Assembly (NCBI RefSeq): GCF_026151205.1
Contig: NC_087084.1
Location: 9,761,453 to 9,825,452 of the forward strand
Reading direction: 5' to 3'
Length of the DNA stretch: 64,000 nucleotides
Source of the DNA: Bolinopsis microptera
Lineage: Eukaryota > Ctenophora > Tentaculata > Lobata > Bolinopsidae
Shown: in pieces, positions 11,201 through 22,144 of the stretch
Numbering within the stretch: the stretch's first letter is position 1
Layout: each line of letters begins with the position of its first letter
Position numbers and translations under genes: made by a program
The notes under the pieces: model-generated
Database searches by the model: none
What the model saw: the letters and a program-made list of their open reading frames with translations, nothing else
Told to the model about the DNA's origin: nothing

Positions 11201-14200
11201 CCTCCTAAATTAAAATTATTAAGTTACAACTGAGAGTTACTACTGATTAACTTGACCGCGTGTTGCGCGCGCACATGCATCATTGCCGTCTGGGTGGATG
11301 CTAGATGCGCGTCTTTCGTTGTTAAAATGTTTTTGCGCGCAACGTAAACAGGAAATGAAAATATGGTCGCTCATAAGTCAGACAAGTTCAGAGGCAATCA
11401 TGCTCCGGGTGCGGTTCAAAGCAATAATGAGCACCTCTTAAACGTTTAGTGATCCCTAATGATCCGTTATAATGGGTAACATCCCATTATTTTAGCCCAT
11501 ATGTGTGCAAAATAACCCGCAATTGCTCTGAAGCGGATATTAGTCTGAGATTAATAAGCCAATTTGTGGCGGACTAGATGCTTTGTTTGCAACCGAAGCT
11601 GTAAAGGTGCAGAGTTTTCGTAGCGGTATTGGTATTATGAGATGATTGCTTTCTTGTGCTAATGTTGGTGTGATGGCACCAATATCTACATGTGTTATAT
11701 TGAAAGGTAACTCTTGGTAAAGCTGAGTAACTGAGTAGTTGATGAAGGAGCAGGACCCTCCTTAAACATCTCCTCAGACATCTCCTTAAACCCCTGGCCG
11801 TTAACAGAGAAGCTTTAATGTTTAGTTCTGACCAACAATGTTAACCATAAACGGGGAAATAGTAGACAAGGACTTAGGACTAAACGCTAAAAGTAGCGAC
11901 CATGTTATCAGGGACTTTTTATAGTGTTTTGGATTCAGATTACATTTGATGAAATGGGTCCAAGTAATTGCGGACATGTGTGTTTACTGTGTTTGGGTGC
12001 CCATCATACTTTACAGCTGGGGCATTATTTTAGAACGGTTCTATTTTATGATGTACTGTACTCTGTAAAATTTGAAAAGTACTGAATTTTAAAATTTGAT
12101 ACATCTGCGATATGTTATATCTTTTCTTTTTTCTCCTTCGCATAATTGAAAGGTCATTCGAACAATATACACATTCAATTAAATCAAGTGATACAATGAG
12201 CAGAGCACAATACACAGATACCGGAAATGGTCCATTACTATCAATATGATTGTAAATCTCGATATGTTATATCTTGACTCTATATCCAGTAAGTTTCATT
12301 ACATTGTCTGATGTAAAAATAAAACATTGGATTAGAAACAATAAACAAACGTGTGTAGAAATCTCAAGTCTCATTTTTAGTAAAAGTAACCTTAACATTT
12401 AAACACAAATTCCAAGTTCCGAACTTGAGATAGTAAATGTAGAGATAGTGTAGAAGCGCTGTTTATTACACACAAATGTAAGAATTTAGACTGAAAATTG
12501 ATACCTGAAGAGTGAAGCTAGGAATGTTGAGGTCTTGAAAGGCAAAAGCACAAACTGGACAAGCAGTCTACATTTTAAGATTTTACAGTTTAGTTACTAT
12601 ATTATACTAAGATAAAACAATTCTTAAAGAGATGGTTTACTAAATATTTCAAAGGATGTGACTATATTATTTTTCTAGGACTTCATAGTAATCACTCATG
12701 TTTGATACTAGATCATTGATATCCAGTGGCTGAATCGTGTAAAATAATTTCCTACATTTTAGCTTTAACAAGTACCAGATCATGCACATTGTACGATGAC
12801 CCCCACAAATCCCCGCCTAACTTAAAATGTTACTTTTGTTTGCACTTATTTCTTCAGTTCATTAAACTGTGAGATTGCACAATGATAAAATGATAACTTT
12901 TTATCTTTACAGTAAAAATGTATCTACTAAGACTCCATATTGCAGGAAATGGCGGGTTTTACTGTTAACGTTATCTTACTAACAGCTCATCACAGTGATG
13001 TAGAGTTGTGGTATTACTGCTAAATATTATATCATAGAACTATAAACCCTGTAATACTATCATATTATTAACAAGCCTACTTTACAAAGTACAAAAACTT
13101 ACTTAAAGCTTACTTTATAAGGCATAAACATTTATCACAGGATTATCACAGATATGCAGAGGTTGTGATTGCTACAGTGCTACTCAAGGTTTATATCATA
13201 GTATTATGTACAATATTACAGGGTTTATACTGTGTATAAACATAATAACATAATGCCTACTTACTACAGGATTTACTAACACACCCCCGTGTTAACAATT
13301 AATCAGGCAACAATATCCACTAAATACTGGATACCCAGTGTTATATCGTATCACGTGATCATTATAAACCACGTGACAGGAACTAACCAATCAGCACATC
13401 TCATCCAGATCCTCTTATTTCTCATAGATATCTGATAAATGGTACACTGACCACAAGTGTGGTTAAGTTAACCCGTTACTGTGTACACTCTGCACGTGAT
13501 ACTGTGTACACACTACACATGTTATCTTACAGATAGGTAGAGGACCGGTCTCCTAGCGGTCCAGTAAATACGGTTTATAGAATATAGAGCAACTGTAATA
13601 GTTAAAGACGTTATTATGGAGGTAGATATGAAAGTTAGATATATTTTAATGTGAAATTAAATGAGCAGATCCAAATTGAAGATCTTGAGGCTTCTATCCT
13701 CTGATTCGTGATCAATCATTCGCAGAAACTCTACTTGAAGATTATGATAAGGGATTAAGGGCTCGCTGAATTGTATAACTAACTACAACGACATAACAAA
13801 TTCCTTAGTTTCCCGACTGAAATACTGCAAACTCTCGTTTAACTTTGATGAGAACTAAAAAACAATGCGCTATAACCGCTCAGTACTGATCCTGAATACT
13901 CATGATCAGTATTTAACTTCATGCCACAACTAATATTCTGATAGAAACAACATATTATAGGACAACGACATAGTACATATTATCATGATTATGTCCCCAT
14001 AATTATGTCCCCATAATTATGTCCCCATGGACGCACTGAATAACTTTTCTCAATACAGTACTTGAGTGCCTCCCCCCCCCCCCCCCCCTCCCCTGCTAAT
14101 ACAGTACCTGAGTAGCTATCCATACGAAGGAGCTGATCTGGAAGCAGAAGAGGACGACTGAAGCGAGGGAGACGACGTACAACATGCACCTGTGCTTTGT

Positions 14201-14561
14201 GCACATAGCTACACACATCACAATACCTGGGATAACACTTGTTAAACACAACCACGTGACATCACACTCTCTCACGTGACATCACACTCTATCACGTGAC
14301 GTCACACTCTCAATCCACGTAAAATCACACACTCCCTCACGTGACGTCACACACTCCCTCACATGACATCACAGACCCTCACGTGACGTTATACTCCCAC
14401 ACGTGACGACACACTCTCCCTCACTTACCAGCAGCCAGAGTAACGCACCCTACCACTATAGTAACGATAGTGAAATCAGTGATATCTTGTTCAGATCCGT
14501 ACTGGGGGAACATCTCCAACATGTAGACCGCACTTCCTATCAGCAACATTCCACAGGCACT
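8239..14561 (-). CDS. Tetraspanin, multi-exon, first exon not found
   Basis: Membrane scaffold protein with four TM helices and a large extracellular loop. Minus-strand exons: 14429-14561 (end of TM1, first loop, TM2 start; SACGMLLIGSAVYM, TDFTIVTIVVGCVTLAA), 14108-14226 (TM2/TM3; CMLYVVSLASVVLFCFQ), 10834-10885 (MASYEKQPQFFDRVQVD), 10590-10650 (FDCCGINEPSDW), 10201-10364 (VPGSCCAAP, C, GC, then TM4) and 8239-8265 (SAGMLIRF, stop). All have AG/GT borders. Phases agree at every join except 14108 to 10885, where an exon of length 3n+2 is missing. The CCG, PxSC and GC motifs with their cysteines are diagnostic of the family. The N-terminal exon was not identified. The last exon is the weakest call, although it completes the TM4 helix in phase. 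Confidence 0.85.
9406..9441 (+). promoter_or_regulatory. Duplicated POU octamer ATGCAAAT
   Basis: TAATTATGCAAATAACCC occurs twice in perfect tandem. ATGCAAAT is the classical POU-domain octamer. Function is not shown, only the motif. Confidence 0.4.
9822..10045 (+). repeat. 20-bp units with an X-box-like core
   Basis: GTTGCTATGGTTACTAGAGT at 9836 and 9857, and three tandem GTTATGGTTACTGGAGTGTT units at 9982-10043. GTTGCTATGGTTAC resembles the palindromic RFX X-box. Confidence 0.7.
10886..13340. other. Tetraspanin intron region, no other gene seen
   Basis: The missing large-loop exon should lie between here and 14107. I found no AG..GT-bounded frame of suitable length and phase. Sequence is AT-rich with one GC-rich patch (11260-11345). 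Confidence 0.45.
13350..13393 (+). promoter_or_regulatory. Two CACGTGA boxes followed by CCAATCA
   Basis: TCACGTGATC at 13351, CACGTGAC at 13370, then CCAATCA at 13387. Same arrangement as at 10419-10441 (CACGTGGC, then CCAATCA) and repeatedly in 15.4-15.66 kb. The E-box type suits bHLH-zip factors, and CCAAT suits NF-Y. Confidence 0.45.
14052..14116 (+). repeat. Poly-C run between direct repeats, duplicating a splice donor
   Basis: AATACAGTACTTGAGTGCC (14052-14070) and AATACAGTACCTGAGTAGC (14098-14116) flank 17 C. The right copy contains the GT donor of the tetraspanin TM3 exon (exon edge at 14108, minus strand). The left copy repeats that donor context. Confidence 0.8.
14252..14420 (+). 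repeat. Minisatellite of fused CACGTG/TGACGTCA boxes filling an intron
   Basis: Eight or so 20-25 bp units CACGTGACRTCACACWCT. In several, the E-box CACGTG and the CRE TGACGTCA overlap as CACGTGACGTCA. The array occupies nearly the whole 202-bp tetraspanin intron 14227-14428. Two further units lie at 14869-14912. Confidence 0.9.
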
Positions 14562-15189
14562 CTGAAACAGGGAGGGTTACTTATACTTATCTTAACAAAT
14601 AGTTCCGGGTTCTGTTTCTGTGGATATCTACTTATCTTATATCTTAACAAATAGTTACGGGTTACTTATCGCACATATTATTTCATAGCTAGTGAGATAT
14701 GAGTGTTAAGTTTTAGACACATTTTACTTATAGATGATCTAGCATCCTACACTATCTCATTTTCTTTAACTGCTTTATTTTTTGATACCGAGATGATGTA
14801 AGAGTATAAGGAGAATAACCAAAAAGGAAAATCCGGTCAGTTAGATAAGGGAGTCAGATTTCTTAACCAAGTGACGTCACACTCCCCTCACGTGACGTCA
14901 CACACTCCCTCAAGTGAACTGCTCTTCACTGGGTTTGGAAGTTAATTAATGTTGTTGCCAAACTGATTCATAAGGTAATCAGCTTTTTCAGTTAACTCCT
15001 CTCACGAGGCGAATACTAGGGGATACCAACCTCCCACTAGTAACATAACTAGTAACATAACACACGGCACCTGTCAAAACCCCTTACTTCTGCTTTAGTA
15101 GAATAGTAAATCCTCTCTAAAAGTTAAAAGTGTGTCCACAACCGGAACAAGGGGTAAGGAGAATGGTCTACCTTGTCGTCACCAGATAC

Positions 15190-15665
15190 TACGACTCATT
15201 ATCACGTGACCCGAAAATCTAAGTCACATGATTTGATATTCTGAGTCACGTGACTTGATTCATAATGTACCCTTTACTAAATAATAGGTTTGAGTACTCA
15301 GTATATCCAGCTAGTATTTCTCAGCTGTATATCCTCTTCAAATAATACCGCCCACTTCCTGTAAGCAACAGGAAATTTACACACTTTGAATGGTTCATCC
15401 CGCATCACGTGACTAAACCCTGGGTTCTGATTGGTTGACAAGTTAATCACGTGACATGGCCCCGGGTAGGGGTTGGTGGGAGGTTCTGGTTTTGTTACTT
15501 GATACACCAGTCGGGGAGTTGTGAGCTCCGTGTTTTCTACCCCCTCAACTACTCACAACACAGTTCAGCTTATCAAACCAATCACAGAACGTTTCCTCCA
15601 TCACGTGACTTCTCTAAACCAATCAAATCGCTCTGTCTTCATCACGTGACCTCGGCCAGCCAATT
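15190..15665 (+). promoter_or_regulatory. Cluster of TCACGTGAC boxes with CCAAT boxes upstream of gene A
   Basis: CACGTGAC cores at 15203, 15245 (perfect GTCACGTGAC), 15404, 15447, 15601 and 15641. CCAATCA or its inverse ATTGG occurs at 15430, 15578, 15620 and 15660. This is the interval between the minus-strand tetraspanin and plus-strand gene A, so it may be a shared promoter. GTCACGTGAC equals the TFEB/TFE3 (CLEAR) site in vertebrates; its use here is inference. Confidence 0.6.
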
Positions 15666-15749
15666 GGCTTGTTGTGAGGAAATGAAGCTGCTCACAGGGC
15701 TGCTTTTTTCGTAGTTCGTTTCTGATCGTTGTAGTTTGCGCAAGATAAG

Positions 15750-16973
15750 ATGGGTGTTGCTAAAGCTATTGGTTTTCTATTTGCTATCTGCGGCCTTCTT
15801 GAGTCCACATGTAAGTGCAACATAATAGTTGGTGCTTCTGATTCGGTTTTACTGTGGTTTAATCCGGTATTTCGCCTCAAACACTGCATTTCTACTACCT
15901 CACTACCTGCTATAACTGCTTATTGTTCTGACGCTGGGTACAGGATAATATGATAGTTCTCCCTGACTTGCCAAGTGAATTAGAGGAGTCACTGCTTGAT
16001 CACTAGGTCACACGTTATGACGTCAGATAAACATTGTTCACCACCCCTTGATCTTACTACTGATAAGTAGCAGTAATGCAGTGATCTGATCTATTAATAG
16101 ACTGATTAGTATCTAACTGTTTGTTCAGTTGCCCACGACTGTTTGCCGGGGTATGAAGCCCACTCAGTGGTAGGTAGTGATAACTACGAGTGTATACTGA
16201 CACGTGTAGTAGAGGTTGCTCAGCAACGAGAGGTAGCTCAACCTCCTCTACCTAAACCACTGGCTCCCCCTATGAAGCAACAAGATGTGGTTAGTTACTG
16301 TTAATTAGAATAGTTTTCAGTTATTGATTTATTAATTTTTAGTTGTTGATAATATCGGTGGAGGCATCAGAGATTATTTTACATCTGCATAATTCTACCT
16401 AAATCCCTCAAATCTCCCTGCTATCTGTAGCTTGTATGATTAAACAGATAAAAAACGATCACCCTAAAAAATAATCATCCTGTCAGGTAATCGCCAAAGC
16501 CGTTATTGCCGACGATGTACCCGAAGGTTGCAACGCCGTGGTAAGTAGAGGATTTTATTCGTTACTAATTTATCAAAGTACCAATATCCTTTCTAAACAT
16601 CCACTAAAGAACGATACTCATTTGTTGTATAGAATTTATTGTACATATATATACTAAATATACCTAATCTAAATATGTAATACTTCACTCTTTATGTGTA
16701 ATATTTCACTCAATATCTATAATATATTTTAAACTTGACGAAATCCCCCCGGCAACGGGAACATGTCGTTATTTTAGCAAAAGTTAACTGTGTCAAAGCT
16801 TTTGACTAGCTAGTCTCTAGTGTGTAATATTTCACTATTTTCAGACTCCACTCGGCAGTGAACAGGGAACCACATTTAACTTGAGTTGCAGGGAGAACAG
16901 GGCTGTTACACGTATCCAGATACCGCAGAATGGGGTACCAGAGATAATGTGCTGCCTAGTAGTTAAAGTCTAG
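15750..16973 (+). CDS. Gene A: small secreted cysteine protein, 134 aa, four exons
   Basis: Family not recognised. Exons 15750-15810 (signal peptide MGVAKAIGFLFAICGLLEST), 16129-16289, 16487-16540 and 16845-16973, with GTAAGTGC, GTTAGT and GTAAGTAG donors and TTCAG-type acceptors; every phase agrees. Mature cysteines at 25, 42, 89, 107, 128 and 129. Exon 2 carries CLPGYEAHSVVGSDNYEC and then a Pro-rich linker. Exon 4 has NLSC...NGVPEIMCC. The same spacings recur in genes B and C, so the three form a tandem family. No TM segment after the signal peptide, so probably secreted. AATAAA lies at 17278-17283. The exon model is mine and is unverified by transcripts. Confidence 0.75.
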
Positions 16974-17139
16974 TTACCATGGTTACTAGTTATAACTTAG
17001 GGTCTAGTTACCATGGTTACTAGTTAGAGTCTAGTTACCACGGTTACTAGTAAGAGTCTAGTTACCATGGTTACTAGTTAGAGTCTAGTTACCATGGTTA
17101 CTAGTTAGAGTCTAGTTAACATGGTTACTAGTTAAAGTA
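16962..17139 (+). repeat. 27-bp minisatellite beginning at the stop codon of gene A
   Basis: About seven units of GTCTAGTTACCATGGTTACT AGTTAGA. The TAG of the first unit is the stop codon of gene A, so the last codons and the start of its 3' UTR are repeat-derived. The core GTTACCATGGTTAC is palindromic. Confidence 0.9.
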
Positions 17140-17668
17140 TAGTTAATGGGCAATGAGTATACTAAATACAGTAAAATCCTGATTTATCGCGGAGAAAGGG
17201 AAAAAGGGAACAACCGAGGTAAATCGAGACGTGGTAAAACGGGGTTTTACTGTAATAAGCATATTATGTTGTTGTTTAATAAACTAGGATTATTATTTTA
17301 CTACACGATTAATGTTATTAAAGGAGTTTTGTTATTATATGAAGATGAATCCAGTCACGCAGTAAATATTTTATCTAAAGTTTTGCCAGATCCTCTACTA
17401 GTAGTACGTGTAGTGTTTATCTAGTTTATTCAATAATTTGAAGTTATAGTTTGTTCATATTGTGCATAGATGTTTGGTTCGTTATCAGAGTCACACGATT
17501 AGGAAGTGTCTTATTTTGCGTTAAACTCGTATTTCTATTACAACTACAATTGGTTTAAACGATGGAAAATATTTTCCCCAATGTTGATATTTTTATAATT
17601 CTACTTATAATTTCACCAATGTTGATATTCCAACTCAACTTAAAAAGAATCTATTATTCTCTAGCAAC

Positions 17669-19631
17669 ATGTTACTCTTCCTGTCCCTTACCCTGGCATG
17701 TTTCTCCGGTAAGTTCATAATATTTCTACTTATTACCCGTATACTCTTCTTCTGGCTTAAAAAGGAGACAGTAACTGCAATGTTAAGCTGAGAACTTGAC
17801 GAAATAATTTTGGTTGAAAATATATTCTGCTATACTCCCTATATATTCTTCTATATTCCCTATATATTCTGCTATACTCACTATATATTCTTCTATACTC
17901 CCTATATATTCTGCTATACTCACTATATAGTATATATTCACTATATCTAATACAAGCTACCATTCCAGCGAGTGTATCAGTGGACTGTGATATAAACTAC
18001 GAGAGGCAGGACATAGAGAACTCTCTAGATTACGTGTGTACTCATCTTACTAACAAGAAGACATCCTTCACTGACGAGGATATACTCAAGGTATACTTAA
18101 CTTCTCCGTACTTCTCTCTTCACTAATTACTTAATTAGTTAATTAATTAAGTAACCAATGTAAAATGTTCCAATTCACTGCTTTTTGCTGATAATTCATA
18201 CCTTACCATCTCACTAATTAATACCCAAATTTCTCACCAGCAACTAGCACTACTAGAGACTGAGGCAGAAAGCAATAACGTGGAGGTGGAGGAAGAGGAG
18301 GTCGTTATATTTATACATGTGTGATATTTGCTTGTAATTACAGATTTTAAGGTATTAGTGCAGAGTAATGCCTTCTCAATCAATTAATCAATTAATTAAT
18401 AAAGTCGATTTTGAAAGCTCCTGCTTAATAACATTTCGTATCACTTATATGTTTTAAAAAACCCTCTCCAAATCAATCAATTAATCAGGAAGAGGAGGAG
18501 AGTGAGACACCCCCCTGGGTAACCACAGTAGAGACAGCAACTGCCACAGTGCTGCTGACTACCACAGGTTTTGAGACCTACTCAGATGAAACAGAGACCT
18601 ACTCCACACCCTTTATAACAGATGAAACAGAGACATACTCCACACCCTTTATAACAGATGTAACTGACACTGCAACCACCTCGGACATGTTCACTTATGA
18701 AGAGTCCACCTCGCCTGTAACAGCTCCCTTTAATTCAACAACAGATGACTATTGGACTATTGGACTGTCCACTTCGCCCCCGAAAGGTAATTATAGTCTA
18801 CTAAACTACCATCTACTATACGATCTATTACTGCTGTATCTAGTGCTTTGCAGCAATAGTAATGCATACTTATAAAACTGTAACAGAAACAAAACTAGGA
18901 AATTTATAAGGTTTTTCCAGAATGTCAATCCCCCAGAAATCAATCGACCTTTTTAAATTGTTTGAGCTCAGTGAGATTTGTTAATTTGTTATCTAAACTC
19001 CTTTCAGGACTTCTAAACCAGGTAGACGTAGGATGCCAACTAGCGACAGTGACAGTAGGTTCGTGGATTGTGTGAAATTTCAACTTTGTCACACTTCAAC
19101 TTTGTCACACTGCAACTTTGTCACAGTTCGACTTTGTTACATTTCAACTTTGTCACATTTCAACTTTGTCACACTTCAACTTTGTCACATTTTCATGTCA
19201 AACAACTCATTTTCTTTTGAATTCTTTTACATGGGTAGAACAAACTTTAACCTGGTCACCTTGCTGCCTGCACAGTGCACAAGAGCAAATCTAATTTTTC
19301 TCAAGGCATGTACAATGTACATTTATATTTTTGCTAATATACTGACCTCTTCAACTTAAAGGTGGATCCTAGTAACCTAGTAACCTGGTAACCTAGTAAC
19401 TTAGTAGCCTAGTAACCTAGTAACATAGTAACCTAGTAACCTAGTAACCTAGTAACCTAGTAACCTAGTAACCTGGTAACCTAGTAACATAGTAACCTAG
19501 TAACCTGGTAACCGAACATTTCAGACGGTAACAATATCTGGCTTCGTTGCGAAGGAGGAACAGCAGTTGTGAAGCTCAGCACAGAGAACAATGGAATACC
19601 TTCAGTAGAGTGCTGTCCGCTAACCAACTAG
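17669..19631 (+). CDS. Gene B: secreted cysteine protein with a mucin-like insert, about 225 aa
   Basis: Paralogue of gene A. Exons 17669-17708 (signal peptide MLLFLSLTLACFS), 17969-18090, 18241-18300, 18489-18786, 19008-19058 and 19525-19631; phases agree throughout. Mature cysteines 20, 37, 183, 199, 220 and 221 keep the gene A spacings (17 between the first two, 21 before the final CC pair). The middle is an acidic Glu tract followed by a Thr/Ser/Pro-rich segment in which ETYSTPFITD occurs twice in tandem, so it is likely O-glycosylated. The C-terminal exon reads CEGG...NNGIPSVECC. The fifth donor (GTAG|GTTCG) is weak and was chosen because it keeps the frame. Nothing identifies its function. 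Confidence 0.72.
17818..17950 (+). repeat. Minisatellite in gene B intron 1
   Basis: Units of TATATTCTGCTATACTCCC/ TATATTCTTCTATACTCCC, about 23-27 bp, five or six copies. Confidence 0.85.
19075..19195 (+). repeat. 16-bp minisatellite in gene B intron 5
   Basis: CAACTTTGTCACACTT repeated about seven times with point changes. Confidence 0.9.
19371..19513 (+). repeat. (AACCTAGT)n minisatellite in gene B intron 5
   Basis: About 17 units of AGTAACCT with AACCTGGT variants. It ends only 11 bases before the last exon of gene B. Confidence 0.92.
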
Positions 19632-21380
19632 TTACACATTACCTTATATATGGTCATTTTGTTATGGTTATATTACCCTTATATGGTAATGTCTTGCTGT
19701 GATAAAATTACCTTATATGGTTATGTTTTGCCTGTTACATTTGACTGCATTTCTCGCCTAAGGGGAACATTGGGTTAAAAGTTTCTTAATTTGGGAATTT
19801 ATTTTATTTTTCTTTAGTTATTTTGATTGTCTTTTTTATAATATGTGATTTAAAACTGGTTTTATTCTCATCATGTACATACGGTCCAGACGCCACGAAC
19901 TTACATAAGTTATTTTCTTAATCTGTTGTATTTCAAGTTTATTAGATTACTGTTATTGCTTGATAAATTCAATGATTGTTTTAAAATTTACTGGAAGAAT
20001 GGTTTCTTATTATTGCGTAATCCATAATGTTTAAGCGACAAAGTTTATTAAAAACGTGAATGACTTTACTTTCCCTTACCAAAATTCAAATAATCTCATC
20101 ATATCCCTATTAAATTTAATGTCGAATCTATGCCTAAGCCAATGTCAAGTATGCAATTGAATTCTGATCAGCGCATCATTTATCACACAAGCACATTCCC
20201 CTTATATACAGTCGTGCGGCTTATTGTAATTGACATGAACGACGGTTCGAATCTTACTGTCCACTTTTCACGTACCAAATTCTCCTTTGCCTGTGTTCTT
20301 TCTCCAACACCAACCGTAACTGTGATGACTCATGAGGCACAATGGCAGAAAGTTCTGAGCAGAGGCAGCCCTTTCTAAACAGTTGTCTTGAGTGTAGGCT
20401 GGCGTTGAAAGAAGAATGAAATGAAAGTCAGCAGTGATGCACGTTAGCTGCGGTCACCCCAAAGTAATGATGTGATAAATCTCACAATTGAAAATAGTCA
20501 TGGAATAAAACTAATTGCAACACTACAAATCTATTACATTTATTGAAGTGATACTCCCTTGTGGAATGTGGATGGCGGTAAAAATCCGAGTTTCAATTAG
20601 GACAGCACTCACGAGGGGCAGCACTCACGAGGGGCAGAACGCACAAGTCGCAATTAACACAAGTGCGGAGCAAAAGAGTGATACGAATTTTAAAAACTCT
20701 TCAATTCACAGAACATCTACGGTATCTCTTGGTAAAATGACCTGCTGACGGTTCCCTTCCCGCCCATTGCAACACGTGGTATTAGGTCACTACACGTGGT
20801 CGCTCTGCAAAGAAACAAACTAAATGTATCCCCTTATTGTGGCAGTTCCCACTCAATTGCTTATCAGGAACTGTTCTGTTTCGTGCTACTGATTTAATTG
20901 GTAAATTACGTAATGTCTTGACTTAATAAAAAATAAAAAATTGCAACTATCTTCGACCCTCTACCAATTACTACTTGCCTGTTCAGTGTTCTTGTTAAAT
21001 GTTAAGTTTCTGTTATTTCTCTCTTTAATTTTGTTGAATAAACCTTGGTCCTTGACTTGTCGAAATTTTCAACTTCCGGTTGAATTTTGCAGAATACAAA
21101 ATATTTGTACAATTGTAACATAAGAATGTTAAAACCGTGTGACGCGAGTGAAATCAGCCGTTAAAAAGGATCGAATTCTCTACTCATCCTACAAGTACAA
21201 CCTCCCTGGTGAGGAGTCAGAATCATACCACCTTGCAGCTTATCATAGGAGATTGTGACAACCACGTGACTTTTAGTACACCAATGGAAATGTTTCCTGG
21301 TAGGTTTATCAGGGGAGGAAAGACAAGGACGTGGCACTTCTTTTTCGTGTATTTCAGTGTAGTAGTAGACGTTTTGAGAC
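19632..21380. other. Intergenic between genes B and C
   Basis: AT-rich with no signal peptide-plus-donor first exon or cysteine exon of the family. The 60-80 aa frames at 20.1-21.1 kb show no domain. A CACGTGAC box lies at 21263, about 120 bp upstream of gene C. Confidence 0.5.
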
Positions 21381-22074
21381 ATGAACTCTGCCAAATATTT
21401 TGTTTTCTTACTCGTTCTTTATTGTGCTTACGACACTAAGAGTGAGTAAAACTGTTAAGAGCATATCGATATACAATTATTATTTCAGCCATGTTGCCCA
21501 GGGTCACCAATCATTGATAGGTTTTTAGATCTGAGCAGTTCACCAAAAGTAACAATTGACATATATCCATTGTGATACAACTAGGATACTGGCAACTTTT
21601 ATTCCACTGTCTTCAGTGAAACGCTTTCATACCACACCAAATCTAGGTATTTCGAAATTTTATATTGCGTACCACCTTGATTCTTTTTGTTTCTCTAAAT
21701 CTAGTCTTATTTACAGGCGAACAGATCTGTGGTCCGGGGTATGAAGCACATGCAGTTGAGGGGACTGACATCTACGACTGCATACCAATACCAGCACCAC
21801 CAGCACCGCTTAAGCAGGCACTGGTTTAATAAAAATCTATCATTAGATTTCTCCTTCGAATTATTTATTTGATTTTCAATCCATTTGAAGTTGCAATCTC
21901 AAGCCAACAGATCGCTTTTAATCAGATGGATTCTGTTTTTGATCAGCAACTTCCCATCAGGAGAATCAAGAGACAGCAGTACTACGGTGTCCTGACAACG
22001 AGGCTATGGTACGATTAGAAATCCTTAACGACGGTACAGCGCCGATATACGAATGTGAGCCAGTGCCGCAATGA
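21381..22074 (+). CDS. Gene C: small secreted cysteine protein, 93 aa, three exons
   Basis: Third tandem family member. Exons 21381-21441 (signal peptide MNSAKYFVFLLVLYCAYDTK, GTGAGTAA donor), 21717-21823 (CGPGYEAHAVEGTDIYDC, then Pro-rich) and 21961-22074 (VLRC...NDGTAPIYEC), joined in phase. Cysteines are at 25, 42, 66 and 88. The 18-codon exon 3 of gene A has no counterpart, and the final CC pair is a single C, so both cysteines of one probable disulfide are absent. The donor at 21824 (GTTTAA) is weak. AATAAA at 22139-22144, 65 bases after the stop. Confidence 0.74.
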
Positions 22075-22144
22075 TTGGATGGTTTTATCGAGTTATGATT
22101 TTGTACTTTTATCAGATATGAATCATAGATTGAATGACAATAAA

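Noticed and set aside
15298-15507. Minus frame KVCKFPVAYRKWAVLFEEDI as the missing tetraspanin first exon
   Set aside because: It lacks the hydrophobic first helix and does not end at a donor in the needed phase.
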